Source: Enterobacter cloacae subsp. cloacae ATCC 13047 (GTDB taxonomy: Bacteria > Pseudomonadota > Gammaproteobacteria > Enterobacterales > Enterobacteriaceae). Taken from it: DNA of 64,000 nucleotides. Location of the stretch: assembly GCF_000025565.1 (NCBI RefSeq), contig NC_014121.1, positions 620,001 to 684,000 of the forward strand. The letters are read 5' to 3'. Of this stretch, positions 57,799 to 64,000 are shown piece by piece. Every line of letters starts with the position of its first letter. Within the stretch, counting starts at the first letter, position 1. The notes under the pieces are model-generated. The model made no database searches. It saw nothing but the letters and a program-made list of their open reading frames with translations, and was not told the DNA's origin. The position numbers were made by a program, and so were the translations under genes.

Positions 57799-58557
57799 TC
57801 AGGCCGGGTAGCCCAGCGCGCGTGAAAGCTGGAGCCCGGCCTGCTGAAGCTGCTCGCGGAAATTAGCCAGCCCGGCATCGTCCACGCGCGAGGTCAGCGT
57901 CGACAGGCTCAGGGCGGCAATCACGCGGGATTCATGGTTCCACACCGGCACCGCCACGCAGCGCACGCCCTGCTCGTTCTCTTCGCTGTCCAGGGCATAG
58001 CCCTGCTCACGGGTCTGCGCCAGAGCGGCCATTAAAGCTTCGCGAGAGGCGAGGGTGGAAGGGGTATAGGTGGTGTACTGATAGCCCTCAAGCAGGGCGT
58101 TCAGCTCGGTCTCGCCCAGCCAGGCAATCAACACCTTGCCGATGGCGGTGGCATGAACCGGCAGGCGGCGGCCAATGCGCGAATAGGCGATGGCGGCCAG
58201 CTTGCCTTCAATCTTCTCGATATAAACCCCTTCACGCCCGTCGAGGATCCCCAGATGGGTGGTCTGCCCGGTCCGTTGGGACAGCTCCGTCAGCCAGCCT
58301 TTCGCCTTCTGACGAATATCGATGGAGCCCACGACGAAATGACCGCGCTCAACCAGCTTCATGCCGAGGCGATATTTACCGTTCTCCGGGTTCTGATCGA
58401 TATAGCCATGGAGCTGCAGGGTTTTCAGCAGGGAGTGGAGGGTACTCTTGCTCAGCCCCATCATTTTGCTGATGTCGGTGATCTTAAGCTCGGTGGCCTG
58501 CTCGTTGAACAGGTCGAGGATCTGCAACGCACGTTCAACAGACTGAATAATCGGCAT
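57799..58557 (-). CDS. xynR: IclR-family regulator XynR (YagI)
   Basis: 252 aa. The N-terminal winged helix (LKITDISKMMGLSKSTLHSLLKTLQLHGYI) is followed by the IclR effector domain (LGILDGREGVYIEKIEGKLA, HATAIGKVLIAWL, GYALDSEENEQGVRCVAVPV). In E. coli K-12 XynR represses yagEF and yagGH and responds to xylonate. Here it lies convergent to those genes and next to argI, the same neighbour type (argF) as in K-12. Confidence 0.94.
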   Translation of the reverse strand: MPIIQSVERALQILDLFNEQATELKITDISKMMGLSKSTLHSLLKTLQLHGYIDQNPENGKYRLGMKLVERGHFVVGSIDIRQKAKGWLTELSQRTGQTTHLGILDGREGVYIEKIEGKLAAIAYSRIGRRLPVHATAIGKVLIAWLGETELNALLEGYQYTTYTPSTLASREALMAALAQTREQGYALDSEENEQGVRCVAVPVWNHESRVIAALSLSTLTSRVDDAGLANFREQLQQAGLQLSRALGYPA

Positions 58558-58639
58558 AATGCTGGCATGTCCACGCTGGAATTAAGGCGAAAACGTACCT
58601 TTTTCGGGGTGAAAAATCAATGAAGGGGAGGTAAAAGCA

Positions 58640-58667
58640 AAAACGACAACCCTGTTGTCGTTTTTTA
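58640..58667 (-). terminator. Terminator between argI and xynR
   Basis: Stem AACGACAAC / GTTGTCGTT with a CCT loop, A-run on one side and T-run on the other, so it can act in both directions. It most likely ends argI transcription. Confidence 0.85.
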
Positions 58668-58670
58668 GTG

Positions 58671-58723
58671 TTTTCCCCCTCTCCCTGTGGGAGAGGGCCG
58701 GGGTGAGGGCACCAGACCGCAGA
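58671..58723. repeat. CCCTCACC-type repeat after argI
   Basis: CCCCCTCTCCC, TGT loop, GGGAGAGGGCCGGGGTGAGG, then the CACCAGACCGC arm shared with the unit at 51.5 kb. It lies 5 bases beyond the argI stop. Confidence 0.85.
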
Positions 58724-58727
58724 GGAC

Positions 58728-59732
58728 TCAACCCCCAAGCGTCGCCACCATCACCGCCTTAATCGTATGCATCCGGTTTTCCGCCTGGTCAAACACGATG
58801 CTCGCCGCCGACTCAAACACCTCGTCCGTCACTTCCATCCCGCCGTGCAGGTCGAACTCCTTCGCCATCTGCTTGCCGAGCGTGGTCTGGTCGTCATGGA
58901 ACGCGGGCAGACAGTGCAGGAACTTCACGTTCGGGTTGCCGGTCAGCGCCATCATCTGCGCGTTCACCTGATACCCACGCAGCAGCGCAATTCGCTCCGC
59001 CCACTTCTCTTTGGCTTCGCCCATCGACACCCACACGTCGGTATAGATAAAGTCCGCACCCTTCACGCCCGCCGCCACGTCTTCCGTCAGGGTGATCTTC
59101 CCGCCGTGCTTCTGGGCCAGCGCGCTGCATTCCGCCACCAGGCTCTCTTCCGGCCAGCAGGCCTTCGGAGCCACCAGACGCAGATCCAGCCCGGTCAGCG
59201 CTGCCGCTTCCAGCATTGAGTTGCCCATGTTGTTGCGCGCGTCGCCCGCGTAGACCAGCGTCATCTCGTTAAACGCCTTGCCCGGCAGGTGCTCCTGCAT
59301 GGTCAGCAGGTCCGCCAGCAGCTGCGTTGGGTGGAACTCGTTGGTCAGCCCGTTCCACACCGGCACGCCCGCGTACTGCGCCAGCGTCTCGACCACTTCC
59401 TGGCCGTGACCGCGATACTGAATGCCGTCGTACATCCGCCCGAGCACGCGCGCGGTGTCCTTAATTGACTCTTTATGCCCAATCTGACTGCCGCTCGGCC
59501 CTAAATAGGTGACGCGCGCGCCCTGGTCAAATGCGGCAACTTCGAAAGAGCATCGTGTACGGGTTGAGTCTTTTTCGAAGATGAGCGCGATGTTTTTGCC
59601 AGTAAGCTTTTGTACTTCCTTGCCATTTTTTTTATCGGCTTTGAGCTGTGCGGCAAGAGTCAGCAGAGAAGTGAACTGTGCAGGGGTAAAGTCGAGCAAT
59701 TTCAGAAAGTGTTTCTTGTACAGATCAGACAT
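58728..59732 (-). CDS. argI: Ornithine carbamoyltransferase, biosynthetic
   Basis: 334 aa with [10 protein letters not shown] and [11 protein letters not shown] intact. It makes citrulline from ornithine and carbamoyl phosphate. A pair of ARG boxes directly upstream marks it as the ArgR-repressed biosynthetic copy, unlike arcB at 47.1 kb. Neighbours tabA side and rraB match E. coli argI. Confidence 0.97.
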   Translation of the reverse strand: MSDLYKKHFLKLLDFTPAQFTSLLTLAAQLKADKKNGKEVQKLTGKNIALIFEKDSTRTRCSFEVAAFDQGARVTYLGPSGSQIGHKESIKDTARVLGRMYDGIQYRGHGQEVVETLAQYAGVPVWNGLTNEFHPTQLLADLLTMQEHLPGKAFNEMTLVYAGDARNNMGNSMLEAAALTGLDLRLVAPKACWPEESLVAECSALAQKHGGKITLTEDVAAGVKGADFIYTDVWVSMGEAKEKWAERIALLRGYQVNAQMMALTGNPNVKFLHCLPAFHDDQTTLGKQMAKEFDLHGGMEVTDEVFESAASIVFDQAENRMHTIKAVMVATLGG

Positions 59733-59759
59733 TTTATCCTCACATGGCGAACGCCACTT

Positions 59760-59798
59760 ATTGAATTAAAATTCACTTTATATGTGTAATTATTCATT
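59760..59798. promoter_or_regulatory. Tandem ARG boxes of argI
   Basis: TGAATTAAAATTCA (59762-59775) is a perfect ARG-box core, and TGTGTAATTATTCA (59783-59796) is a second with two mismatches. Their centres are 21 bases apart, the standard spacing for an ArgR hexamer on a pair of boxes. Confidence 0.9.
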
Positions 59799-59896
59799 TG
59801 CAACCCCGTTTAACAAATCTTTCTCACAAAGGTGGAGGCAAACACGTCCGTGTGTGAAAATAGAAGTATCTGCCGCACTTTAAAGAGGAATGAGCC

Positions 59897-60322
59897 ATGG
59901 CAAACCCGGAACACCTGGAAGAACAACGCGAAGAGACGCGTCTGATTATTGAAGAGCTGCTGGAAGACGGTAGCGATCCGGACGCGCTGTACACCATCGA
60001 GCACCATTTCTCTGCGGATGATTTCGACGCGCTGGAAAAAATGGCGGTGGAAGCTTTTAAACTGGGTTACGAAGTGACCGAGCCGGAAGAGCTGGAAGTG
60101 GAAGAGGGCGATACCGTCATCTGCTGCGACATCCTGAGCGAAGGCGCGCTGAAGGCGGAGCTTATCGACGCGCAGGTAGAACAGCTGATGAACCTGGCCG
60201 AGAAGTTTGACGTGGAGTACGACGGCTGGGGAACCTACTTCGAAGATCCGAACGGTGAAGACGGCGAAGAAGGCGACGACGAAGATTACGTCGACGAAGA
60301 CGACGACGGCGTGCGTCACTAA
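59897..60322 (+). CDS. rraB: RNase E inhibitor protein RraB
   Basis: 141 aa, acidic, RraB/YjgD family. It binds RNase E and changes degradosome composition and mRNA decay. The N-terminal [29 protein letters not shown] is conserved, and the C-terminus is a long Asp/Glu-rich tail ([16 protein letters not shown]). AGAGGA precedes the ATG. Confidence 0.96.
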   Translation: MANPEHLEEQREETRLIIEELLEDGSDPDALYTIEHHFSADDFDALEKMAVEAFKLGYEVTEPEELEVEEGDTVICCDILSEGALKAELIDAQVEQLMNLAEKFDVEYDGWGTYFEDPNGEDGEEGDDEDYVDEDDDGVRH

Positions 60323-60331
60323 GCGTTTCAG

Positions 60332-60357
60332 GCGGTGGCGCGCGCCACCGCTTTTTC
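60332..60357 (+). terminator. Terminator/attenuating hairpin between rraB and miaE
   Basis: AGGCGGTGGCG / CGCCACCGC hairpin followed by TTTTT, ending about 12 bases before miaE. Confidence 0.82.
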
Positions 60358-60368
60358 AAGGCAGAACC

Positions 60369-61127
60369 ATGGATTACCCGCAGATACTCGCCCCCGTACT
60401 TAACTTCCTCCAGTGCCCGACCCCGCAAGCATGGATTGATAAAGCCCGCGACCCGGCGAACCTGCCGCTGCTGCTCACCGACCACATGGTGTGCGAGCTC
60501 AAGGCCGCCCAGACCGCGCTATTACTCGTGCGTAAATACGTCGCCGACGAAAGCGGTGCTGACGCGCTGCTCGACTGGCTCAAACCCTACGAACAGTTCA
60601 CCTTCCGCGACGGCCCGGAGCCGGACTTCATCGCCCTGCACAGGCAGATTGGCAAAAGCGTGATGCCCAAAACCGACGACCCGTGGGGCCAGGCGCTCAT
60701 CGACAGCATGGTGCTGCTTATTAAAGAGGAGCTGCACCACTTCTGGCAGGTGCGCGAGGCGATGCTGGCCCGCGACATTCCGTACGTCAAAATCACCGCC
60801 AGCCGCTATGCCAAAGGGATGCTGAAGGAAGTGCGCACCCACGAGCCGCTGACGCTGATCGACAAGCTCATCTGCGGCGCCTACATCGAAGCCCGCTCCT
60901 GCGAACGCTTCGCCGCGCTGGCCCCGTTCCTCGACGACGACCTGCAGAAGTTCTATCTCTCGCTGCTGCGCTCGGAAGCGCGCCATTATCAGGACTACCT
61001 GACGCTGGCCCAGCAGGTGAGCGACGACGATATCTCACCGCGTATAAAGCTTTTTGGCGAAATTGAAGCCACACTTATCTCGACACCGGATAACGAGTTT
61101 CGCTTCCACAGCGGCGTGCTGGTGTAA
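60369..61127 (+). CDS. miaE: tRNA 2-(methylthio)-N6-isopentenyladenosine hydroxylase
   Basis: 252 aa di-iron ferritin-like monooxygenase. Iron ligands are seen in IKEELHHFWQV, EARSCERF and SEARHYQDY. It hydroxylates ms2i6A37 of certain tRNAs to ms2io6A using oxygen. It is found in Salmonella and Enterobacter but not in E. coli K-12. The start at 60369 (MDYPQILAPVLNF) follows AAGGCAG; the longer open frame upstream overlaps rraB and is spurious. Confidence 0.95.
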   Translation: MDYPQILAPVLNFLQCPTPQAWIDKARDPANLPLLLTDHMVCELKAAQTALLLVRKYVADESGADALLDWLKPYEQFTFRDGPEPDFIALHRQIGKSVMPKTDDPWGQALIDSMVLLIKEELHHFWQVREAMLARDIPYVKITASRYAKGMLKEVRTHEPLTLIDKLICGAYIEARSCERFAALAPFLDDDLQKFYLSLLRSEARHYQDYLTLAQQVSDDDISPRIKLFGEIEATLISTPDNEFRFHSGVLV

Positions 61128-61157
61128 ACCGGCATAACTCAAGGATAAGGATGCGAG

Positions 61158-61880
61158 ATGAATAAAACGTGGACCCGTATTGTGATTGTCGTCATTGCGG
61201 CTGCCGCCGTGGCGTTCTGGGTGTTTTTCGACAGGCAGCGCGCCCCGGAACGGCAGATGGATAACGCCCTCAACGCGATGCCCGCCTGGCAGGTGATTAA
61301 GGAGCAGGAGCCCGCGCTGCACCAGCGCATCCTCGACCAGATGGCCGCCCTGCAAAAAGCGGGCGAGCCGGAGCAGCAGATTATCGACACCATCCAGCCG
61401 CAGATCCTGCATCTGCAGATGACGCGCCTGCAAAACGCACCGGACGCCAACGTGGTGAACTACATGACCATCAATATGGAGCAGACCGCCGCCATCCAGA
61501 AGGTGAGCGACGACGCCTGCTTCCGCTTCCTCTACCCGATGGTGAAGGGCGGCATCAACCCGATGCGCATGCTGGATAAAGACCTGATGGCGCGGCGCAT
61601 GCAGGCCGATGCCGACATGATGCGCGCGGCCTACGGCAAAAACCGCCACATCGTGACCCAGGCCGAGCGCGAGGCGGCTGTCGAAGATGTGCGGCCGATT
61701 ATGAAGGCACTTGCCGATAAGTACGGCGAGGACATCCAGCTGCTGCAGATGCCGGAGAAGGCGGTGGGCAAAGAGAAGCTCTCCTGCGATATGGTGCAGG
61801 AGATGTGGGCGAAGGTGCTGGCGCTGCCGGAGCAGAAGGCGGCGAGGGTGATTAGGCTGGCGGTATCTGAGCTGGACTGA
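61158..61880 (+). CDS. Uncharacterised membrane-anchored protein
   Basis: 240 aa. One hydrophobic segment (VIVVIAAAAVAFWVFF, about residues 9-25) anchors it, with the helical remainder probably periplasmic. Two Cys (DDACFRF, LSCDMV) could form a disulfide there. AAGGATAAGG precedes the ATG. I recall similar enterobacterial proteins being named 'topoisomerase II', but nothing in this sequence supports that. It lies between miaE and the leuX tRNA, possibly cotranscribed with miaE (30-base gap). Function unknown. Confidence 0.8.
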   Translation: MNKTWTRIVIVVIAAAAVAFWVFFDRQRAPERQMDNALNAMPAWQVIKEQEPALHQRILDQMAALQKAGEPEQQIIDTIQPQILHLQMTRLQNAPDANVVNYMTINMEQTAAIQKVSDDACFRFLYPMVKGGINPMRMLDKDLMARRMQADADMMRAAYGKNRHIVTQAEREAAVEDVRPIMKALADKYGEDIQLLQMPEKAVGKEKLSCDMVQEMWAKVLALPEQKAARVIRLAVSELD

Positions 61881-61985
61881 CGGTAGCGCTGGTTTTTTGG
61901 GCACTTAGCGCAGGTTTAGCGCGTCGTCGCTTGCATGGCGGCGCGCGACAGGTATAATCCACAACGTTTCCGCATCCCCTTCAGT

Positions 61986-62070
61986 GCCGAAGTGGCGAAA
62001 TCGGTAGACGCAGTTGATTCAAAATCAACCGTAGAAATACGTGCCGGTTCGAGTCCGGCCTTCGGCACCA
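61986..62070 (+). tRNA. leuX: tRNA-Leu (anticodon CAA)
   Basis: 85 bases folding as a class II tRNA: acceptor GCCGAAG / CTTCGGC, anticodon stem GTTGA / TCAAC with loop TTCAAAA giving CAA, variable arm, T arm GCCGG-TTCGAGT-CCGGC and encoded ACCA end. leuX is a common integration site for P4-like islands in enterobacteria. Confidence 0.97.
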
Positions 62071-62213
62071 TTAGTACTTCCAATATCATCCGAGAAAGTC
62101 CATCAAACCCTTTGAAATCAACGCTTGCAGCGGTTTTTACGTCCTGAGTTGTCCGTGGTAGTCCGTTGAAATCCGGATGTCATTGGGGGCATAATTGGGG
62201 GCATCTTAACTTC
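62071..62213. other. Left junction of a leuX-integrated island
   Basis: The att site is expected at the 3' end of leuX. The 143 bases after it contain the ATTGGGGGCATAATTGGGGGCAT double motif typical of sequence before P4-like integrase genes. No integrase start is left before the IS element begins. Confidence 0.65.
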
Positions 62214-63435
62214 TGACCTGCTCCCCGTTGATTAGTACACCCCGATGTTAGTAATGTCTTCATAAGCCACATGAGGACATCCCCATGAAGAAGCGTTTTT
62301 CCGACGAACAGATCATCAGTATTCTCCGCGAAGCCGAAGCTGGGGTACCCGCCCGTGAACTCTGCCGCAAGCATGCCATTTCCGATGCCACGTTTTACAC
62401 CTGGCGTAAGAAGTATGGCAGTATGGAGGTGCCTGAAGTTAAGCGCCTGAAGTCGCTTGAGGAAGAGAACGCCAGACTCAAGAAGCTGCTTGCCGAAGCC
62501 ATGCTGGATAAAGAGGCGGCTTCAGGTGGCTCTTGGGCGAAAGTACTGACGACAGACCAGAAGCGGGAAGCCGTGATGTTGATGTGTGATGCGACCGGTC
62601 TGTCGCAACGTCGTGCCTGCAGGCTTACAGGTTTATCCCTGTCGACCTGCCGCTATGAGGCTCACCGTCCGGCTGCTGATGCGCATTTATCAGGGCGCAT
62701 CACTGAGCTGGCACTGGAGCGCAGGCGTTTTGGCTACCGTCGTATTTGGCAGTTGCTGCGCCGTGAAGGGCTTCATGTTAATCATAAGCGCGTGTACCGG
62801 CTTTATCACCTCAGTGGCCTGGGCGTAAAACGCAGAAGACGTCGTAAAGGGCTGGCAACAGAACGTCTGCCGCTGCTCCGTCCGGCGGCGCCCAATCTGA
62901 CCTGGTCGATGGATTTCGTCATGGACGCACTTTCCACCGGTCGCAGGATCAAGTGTCTTACCTGCGTCGATGATTTCACAAAGGAATGCCTGACGGTCAC
63001 TGTTGCCTTTGGGATTTCAGGCGTTCAGGTCACGCGTATTCTGGACAGCATTGCACTGTTTCGAGGCTATCCGGCGACGATAAGAACTGACCAGGGGCCG
63101 GAGTTCACTTGCCGTGCACTGGATCAATGGGCCTTTGAGCATGGTGTTGAGTTGCGCTTAATCCAGCCGGGCAAGCCAACGCAGAACGGATTTATTGAGA
63201 GCTTTAACGGACGATTTCGCGATGAATGTTTGAATGAGCACTGGTTCAGCGATATCGTTCATGCCAGGAAAATTATTAATGACTGGCGGCAGGATTATAA
63301 CGAATGCCGCCCGCACTCCACGCTGAATTATCAGACACCGTCTGAATTTGCAGCGGGCTGGAGAAAGGGTCATTCTGAGAATGAAGATTCCGACGTTACT
63401 AACTGAGTGTTGTATCTAATCGTGGGGGCAGGTCA
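62214..63435 (+). mobile_element. IS3-family insertion sequence (IS1222/ISEhe3-like)
   Basis: 1222 bases bounded by imperfect inverted repeats: left TGACCTGCTCCCCGTTGATT and right end reading inward TGACCTGCCCCCACGATTAG. The flanks (TTC before, CTG after) show no 3-base target duplication, suggesting an adjacent deletion after insertion. It interrupts or removes the 5' part of the island integrase. Confidence 0.88.
62285..63406 (+). CDS. IS3-family transposase, OrfA and OrfB in one frame
   Basis: 373 aa. The N-terminal part is OrfA: HTH ([21 protein letters not shown]) and leucine zipper ([21 protein letters not shown]). The rest is OrfB: DDE catalytic core with SMDFVMDAL (D), RTDQGPEF (D) and [15 protein letters not shown] (E). 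Normally OrfB is reached by a programmed frameshift. Here an extra G in GAGGCGG at about 62518-62519 joins the frames; without it the frame reads [10 protein letters not shown] and stops at 62547-62549, the expected OrfA end. Confidence 0.88.
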   Translation: MKKRFSDEQIISILREAEAGVPARELCRKHAISDATFYTWRKKYGSMEVPEVKRLKSLEEENARLKKLLAEAMLDKEAASGGSWAKVLTTDQKREAVMLMCDATGLSQRRACRLTGLSLSTCRYEAHRPAADAHLSGRITELALERRRFGYRRIWQLLRREGLHVNHKRVYRLYHLSGLGVKRRRRRKGLATERLPLLRPAAPNLTWSMDFVMDALSTGRRIKCLTCVDDFTKECLTVTVAFGISGVQVTRILDSIALFRGYPATIRTDQGPEFTCRALDQWAFEHGVELRLIQPGKPTQNGFIESFNGRFRDECLNEHWFSDIVHARKIINDWRQDYNECRPHSTLNYQTPSEFAAGWRKGHSENEDSDVTN

Positions 63436-63437
63436 CT

Positions 63438-63791
63438 GATAAAGAGCTGTTGTTCCCGGGGGATCATGATGCAACTCAGGTCATGAGTGAAAACACGATA
63501 AATAGCGCATTGCGTGCGATGGGCTATGACACGAAAACCGAAGTTTGCGGACATGGATTTAGGACGATGGCGCGTGGTGCTATGGGGGAGTCAGGGTTAT
63601 GGAGCGATGACGCGATTGAACGACAGTTGAGCCATTCTGAAAGAAATAATGTCCGTGCTGCGTATATTCATACCTCTGAGCATTTGGATGAGCGTCGTTT
63701 GATGGTGCAATGGTGGGCTGATTACCTTAAAGCAAATGAAAGCAAAGCAGTTACACCTTATGATTTTGCTAAAATAAACAAAAAAAATTAG
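63438..63791 (+). pseudogene. P4-like integrase, C-terminal remnant
   Basis: About 117 codons of the tyrosine recombinase catalytic end: CGHGFRTMARGAM (HxxR), IERQLSHSERNNVRAAYIHT (His and the nucleophile Tyr), then EHLDERRLMVQWWADYLK. The ~300-residue N-terminal part, including the first catalytic Arg, is absent and the IS end abuts codon one. The island may therefore be unable to excise itself. Confidence 0.87.
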
Positions 63792-63793
63792 AA

Positions 63794-63831
63794 AAATAAA
63801 CGCCTATACTTTCAATAGGCGTTTATTTTTT
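63794..63831. terminator. Bidirectional terminator after the integrase remnant
   Basis: A 14-bp stem (AAATAAACGCCTAT / ATAGGCGTTTATTT) with an ACTTTCA loop, A-rich before and T-rich after. It separates the integrase remnant from a convergent gene. Confidence 0.9.
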
Positions 63832-63845
63832 ATTAAACACTTTGA

Positions 63846-64000
63846 TCATAATCTTCCAGTAGCAACTTTTTTTCGCACTTCGTCCTTCCAGTTACCACTA
63901 TGGATTATTCTATCGAAATTATTCCCTGCTCTTCCTGATAACAAATCAATTCGTGATAGCTTGCTGATTTCATCCCAGTTATCATAGAGGATGTATATCG
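63846..64000 (-). CDS. Hypothetical island protein, C-terminal 50 residues (partial)
   Basis: On the minus strand a frame open from the window edge ends at TGA (63846-63848) just before the terminator. It reads YILYDNWDEISKLSRIDLLS, then GRAGNNFDRIIHSGNWKDEV and on to a basic end. AT-rich composition fits island cargo. No family is recognised. Confidence 0.55.
   Translation of the reverse strand, partial: IYILYDNWDEISKLSRIDLLSGRAGNNFDRIIHSGNWKDEVRKKVATGRL

Noticed and set aside
61158..61880. Type II topoisomerase
   Set aside because: No ATPase, TOPRIM or catalytic Tyr region is present and the protein is 240 aa with a membrane anchor.

Overview
The window is a chromosomal segment of an enterobacterium, most probably Enterobacter or a near relative (Lelliottia, Leclercia). 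The backbone order tamB-ytfP-ppa-ytfQRT-yjfF-fbp-mpl-yjgA-pmbA-cybC-nrdGD-treCBR-mgtA-ridA-pyrIBL-tabA-argI-rraB is that of E. coli/Salmonella. miaE, an arginine deiminase operon, REP elements and high-GC accessory operons fit Enterobacter. The genus is an inference from remembered protein similarity and synteny.

Layout. (1) 1-6.3 kb: tamA end, tamB, ytfP and ppa. A low-GC cassette of three unknown genes sits where E. coli has chpSB. (2) 6.5-11.2 kb: galactofuranose ABC importer ytfQRT-yjfF with a GalR/GalS-type operator; ytfT carries an in-frame stop. (3) 11.2-13.2 kb: a chemoreceptor behind a sigma-28 promoter and a LysR remnant. (4) 13.3-18.5 kb: fbp, mpl, yjgA, pmbA, cybC. (5) 18.5-28.4 kb, accessory: a Hok-type toxin; an operon with an uncharacterised four-subunit transporter-like module, a deacetylase-like amidohydrolase, a DgaE-type ammonia-lyase and a KDGP aldolase; an exported lactonase; a frameshifted BglG/MtlR-type regulator; relBE. 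(6) 28.4-38.7 kb: nrdG, nrdD, treC, treB, treR, and mgtA with PhoP box and mgtL leader peptide. (7) 38.9-42.9 kb, accessory: an exported GH20 hexosaminidase and an AA10 chitin-type LPMO. (8) 43-45 kb: ridA, pyrI, pyrB, pyrL. (9) 45.1-50.3 kb, accessory: arginine deiminase operon arcA-arcC-arcB-antiporter plus an ArgR paralogue. (10) 51-58.6 kb: tabA, then a xylonate/xyloside block matching E. coli K-12 yagEFGH-xynR. (11) 58.7-61.9 kb: argI, rraB, miaE, an unknown membrane-anchored protein. (12) 62-64 kb: leuX tRNA and the left end of an integrative island whose integrase is cut by an IS3-family element.

How the genes may work together. Blocks 5 and 7 can be read as one route for oxidised chitin. 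The LPMO makes chain ends carrying N-acetylglucosaminic acid or its lactone, the hexosaminidase releases monomers, the lactonase opens the lactone, an unknown transporter imports (and perhaps phosphorylates) the acid, the amidohydrolase deacetylates it, DgaE removes ammonia and the aldolase yields pyruvate and glyceraldehyde 3-phosphate. This is inference. Block 10 does the parallel job for xylonate. The arc operon adds fermentative arginine use next to the biosynthetic argI, giving two ornithine carbamoyltransferases in one window.

A palindromic intergenic repeat (CCCTCACC...CCCTCTCCC type) recurs at eight places and classical REP units at three. Three genes (ytfT, the BglG-type regulator and the IS transposase) differ from the expected frame by a single base, so sequencing error must be excluded before calling them real.
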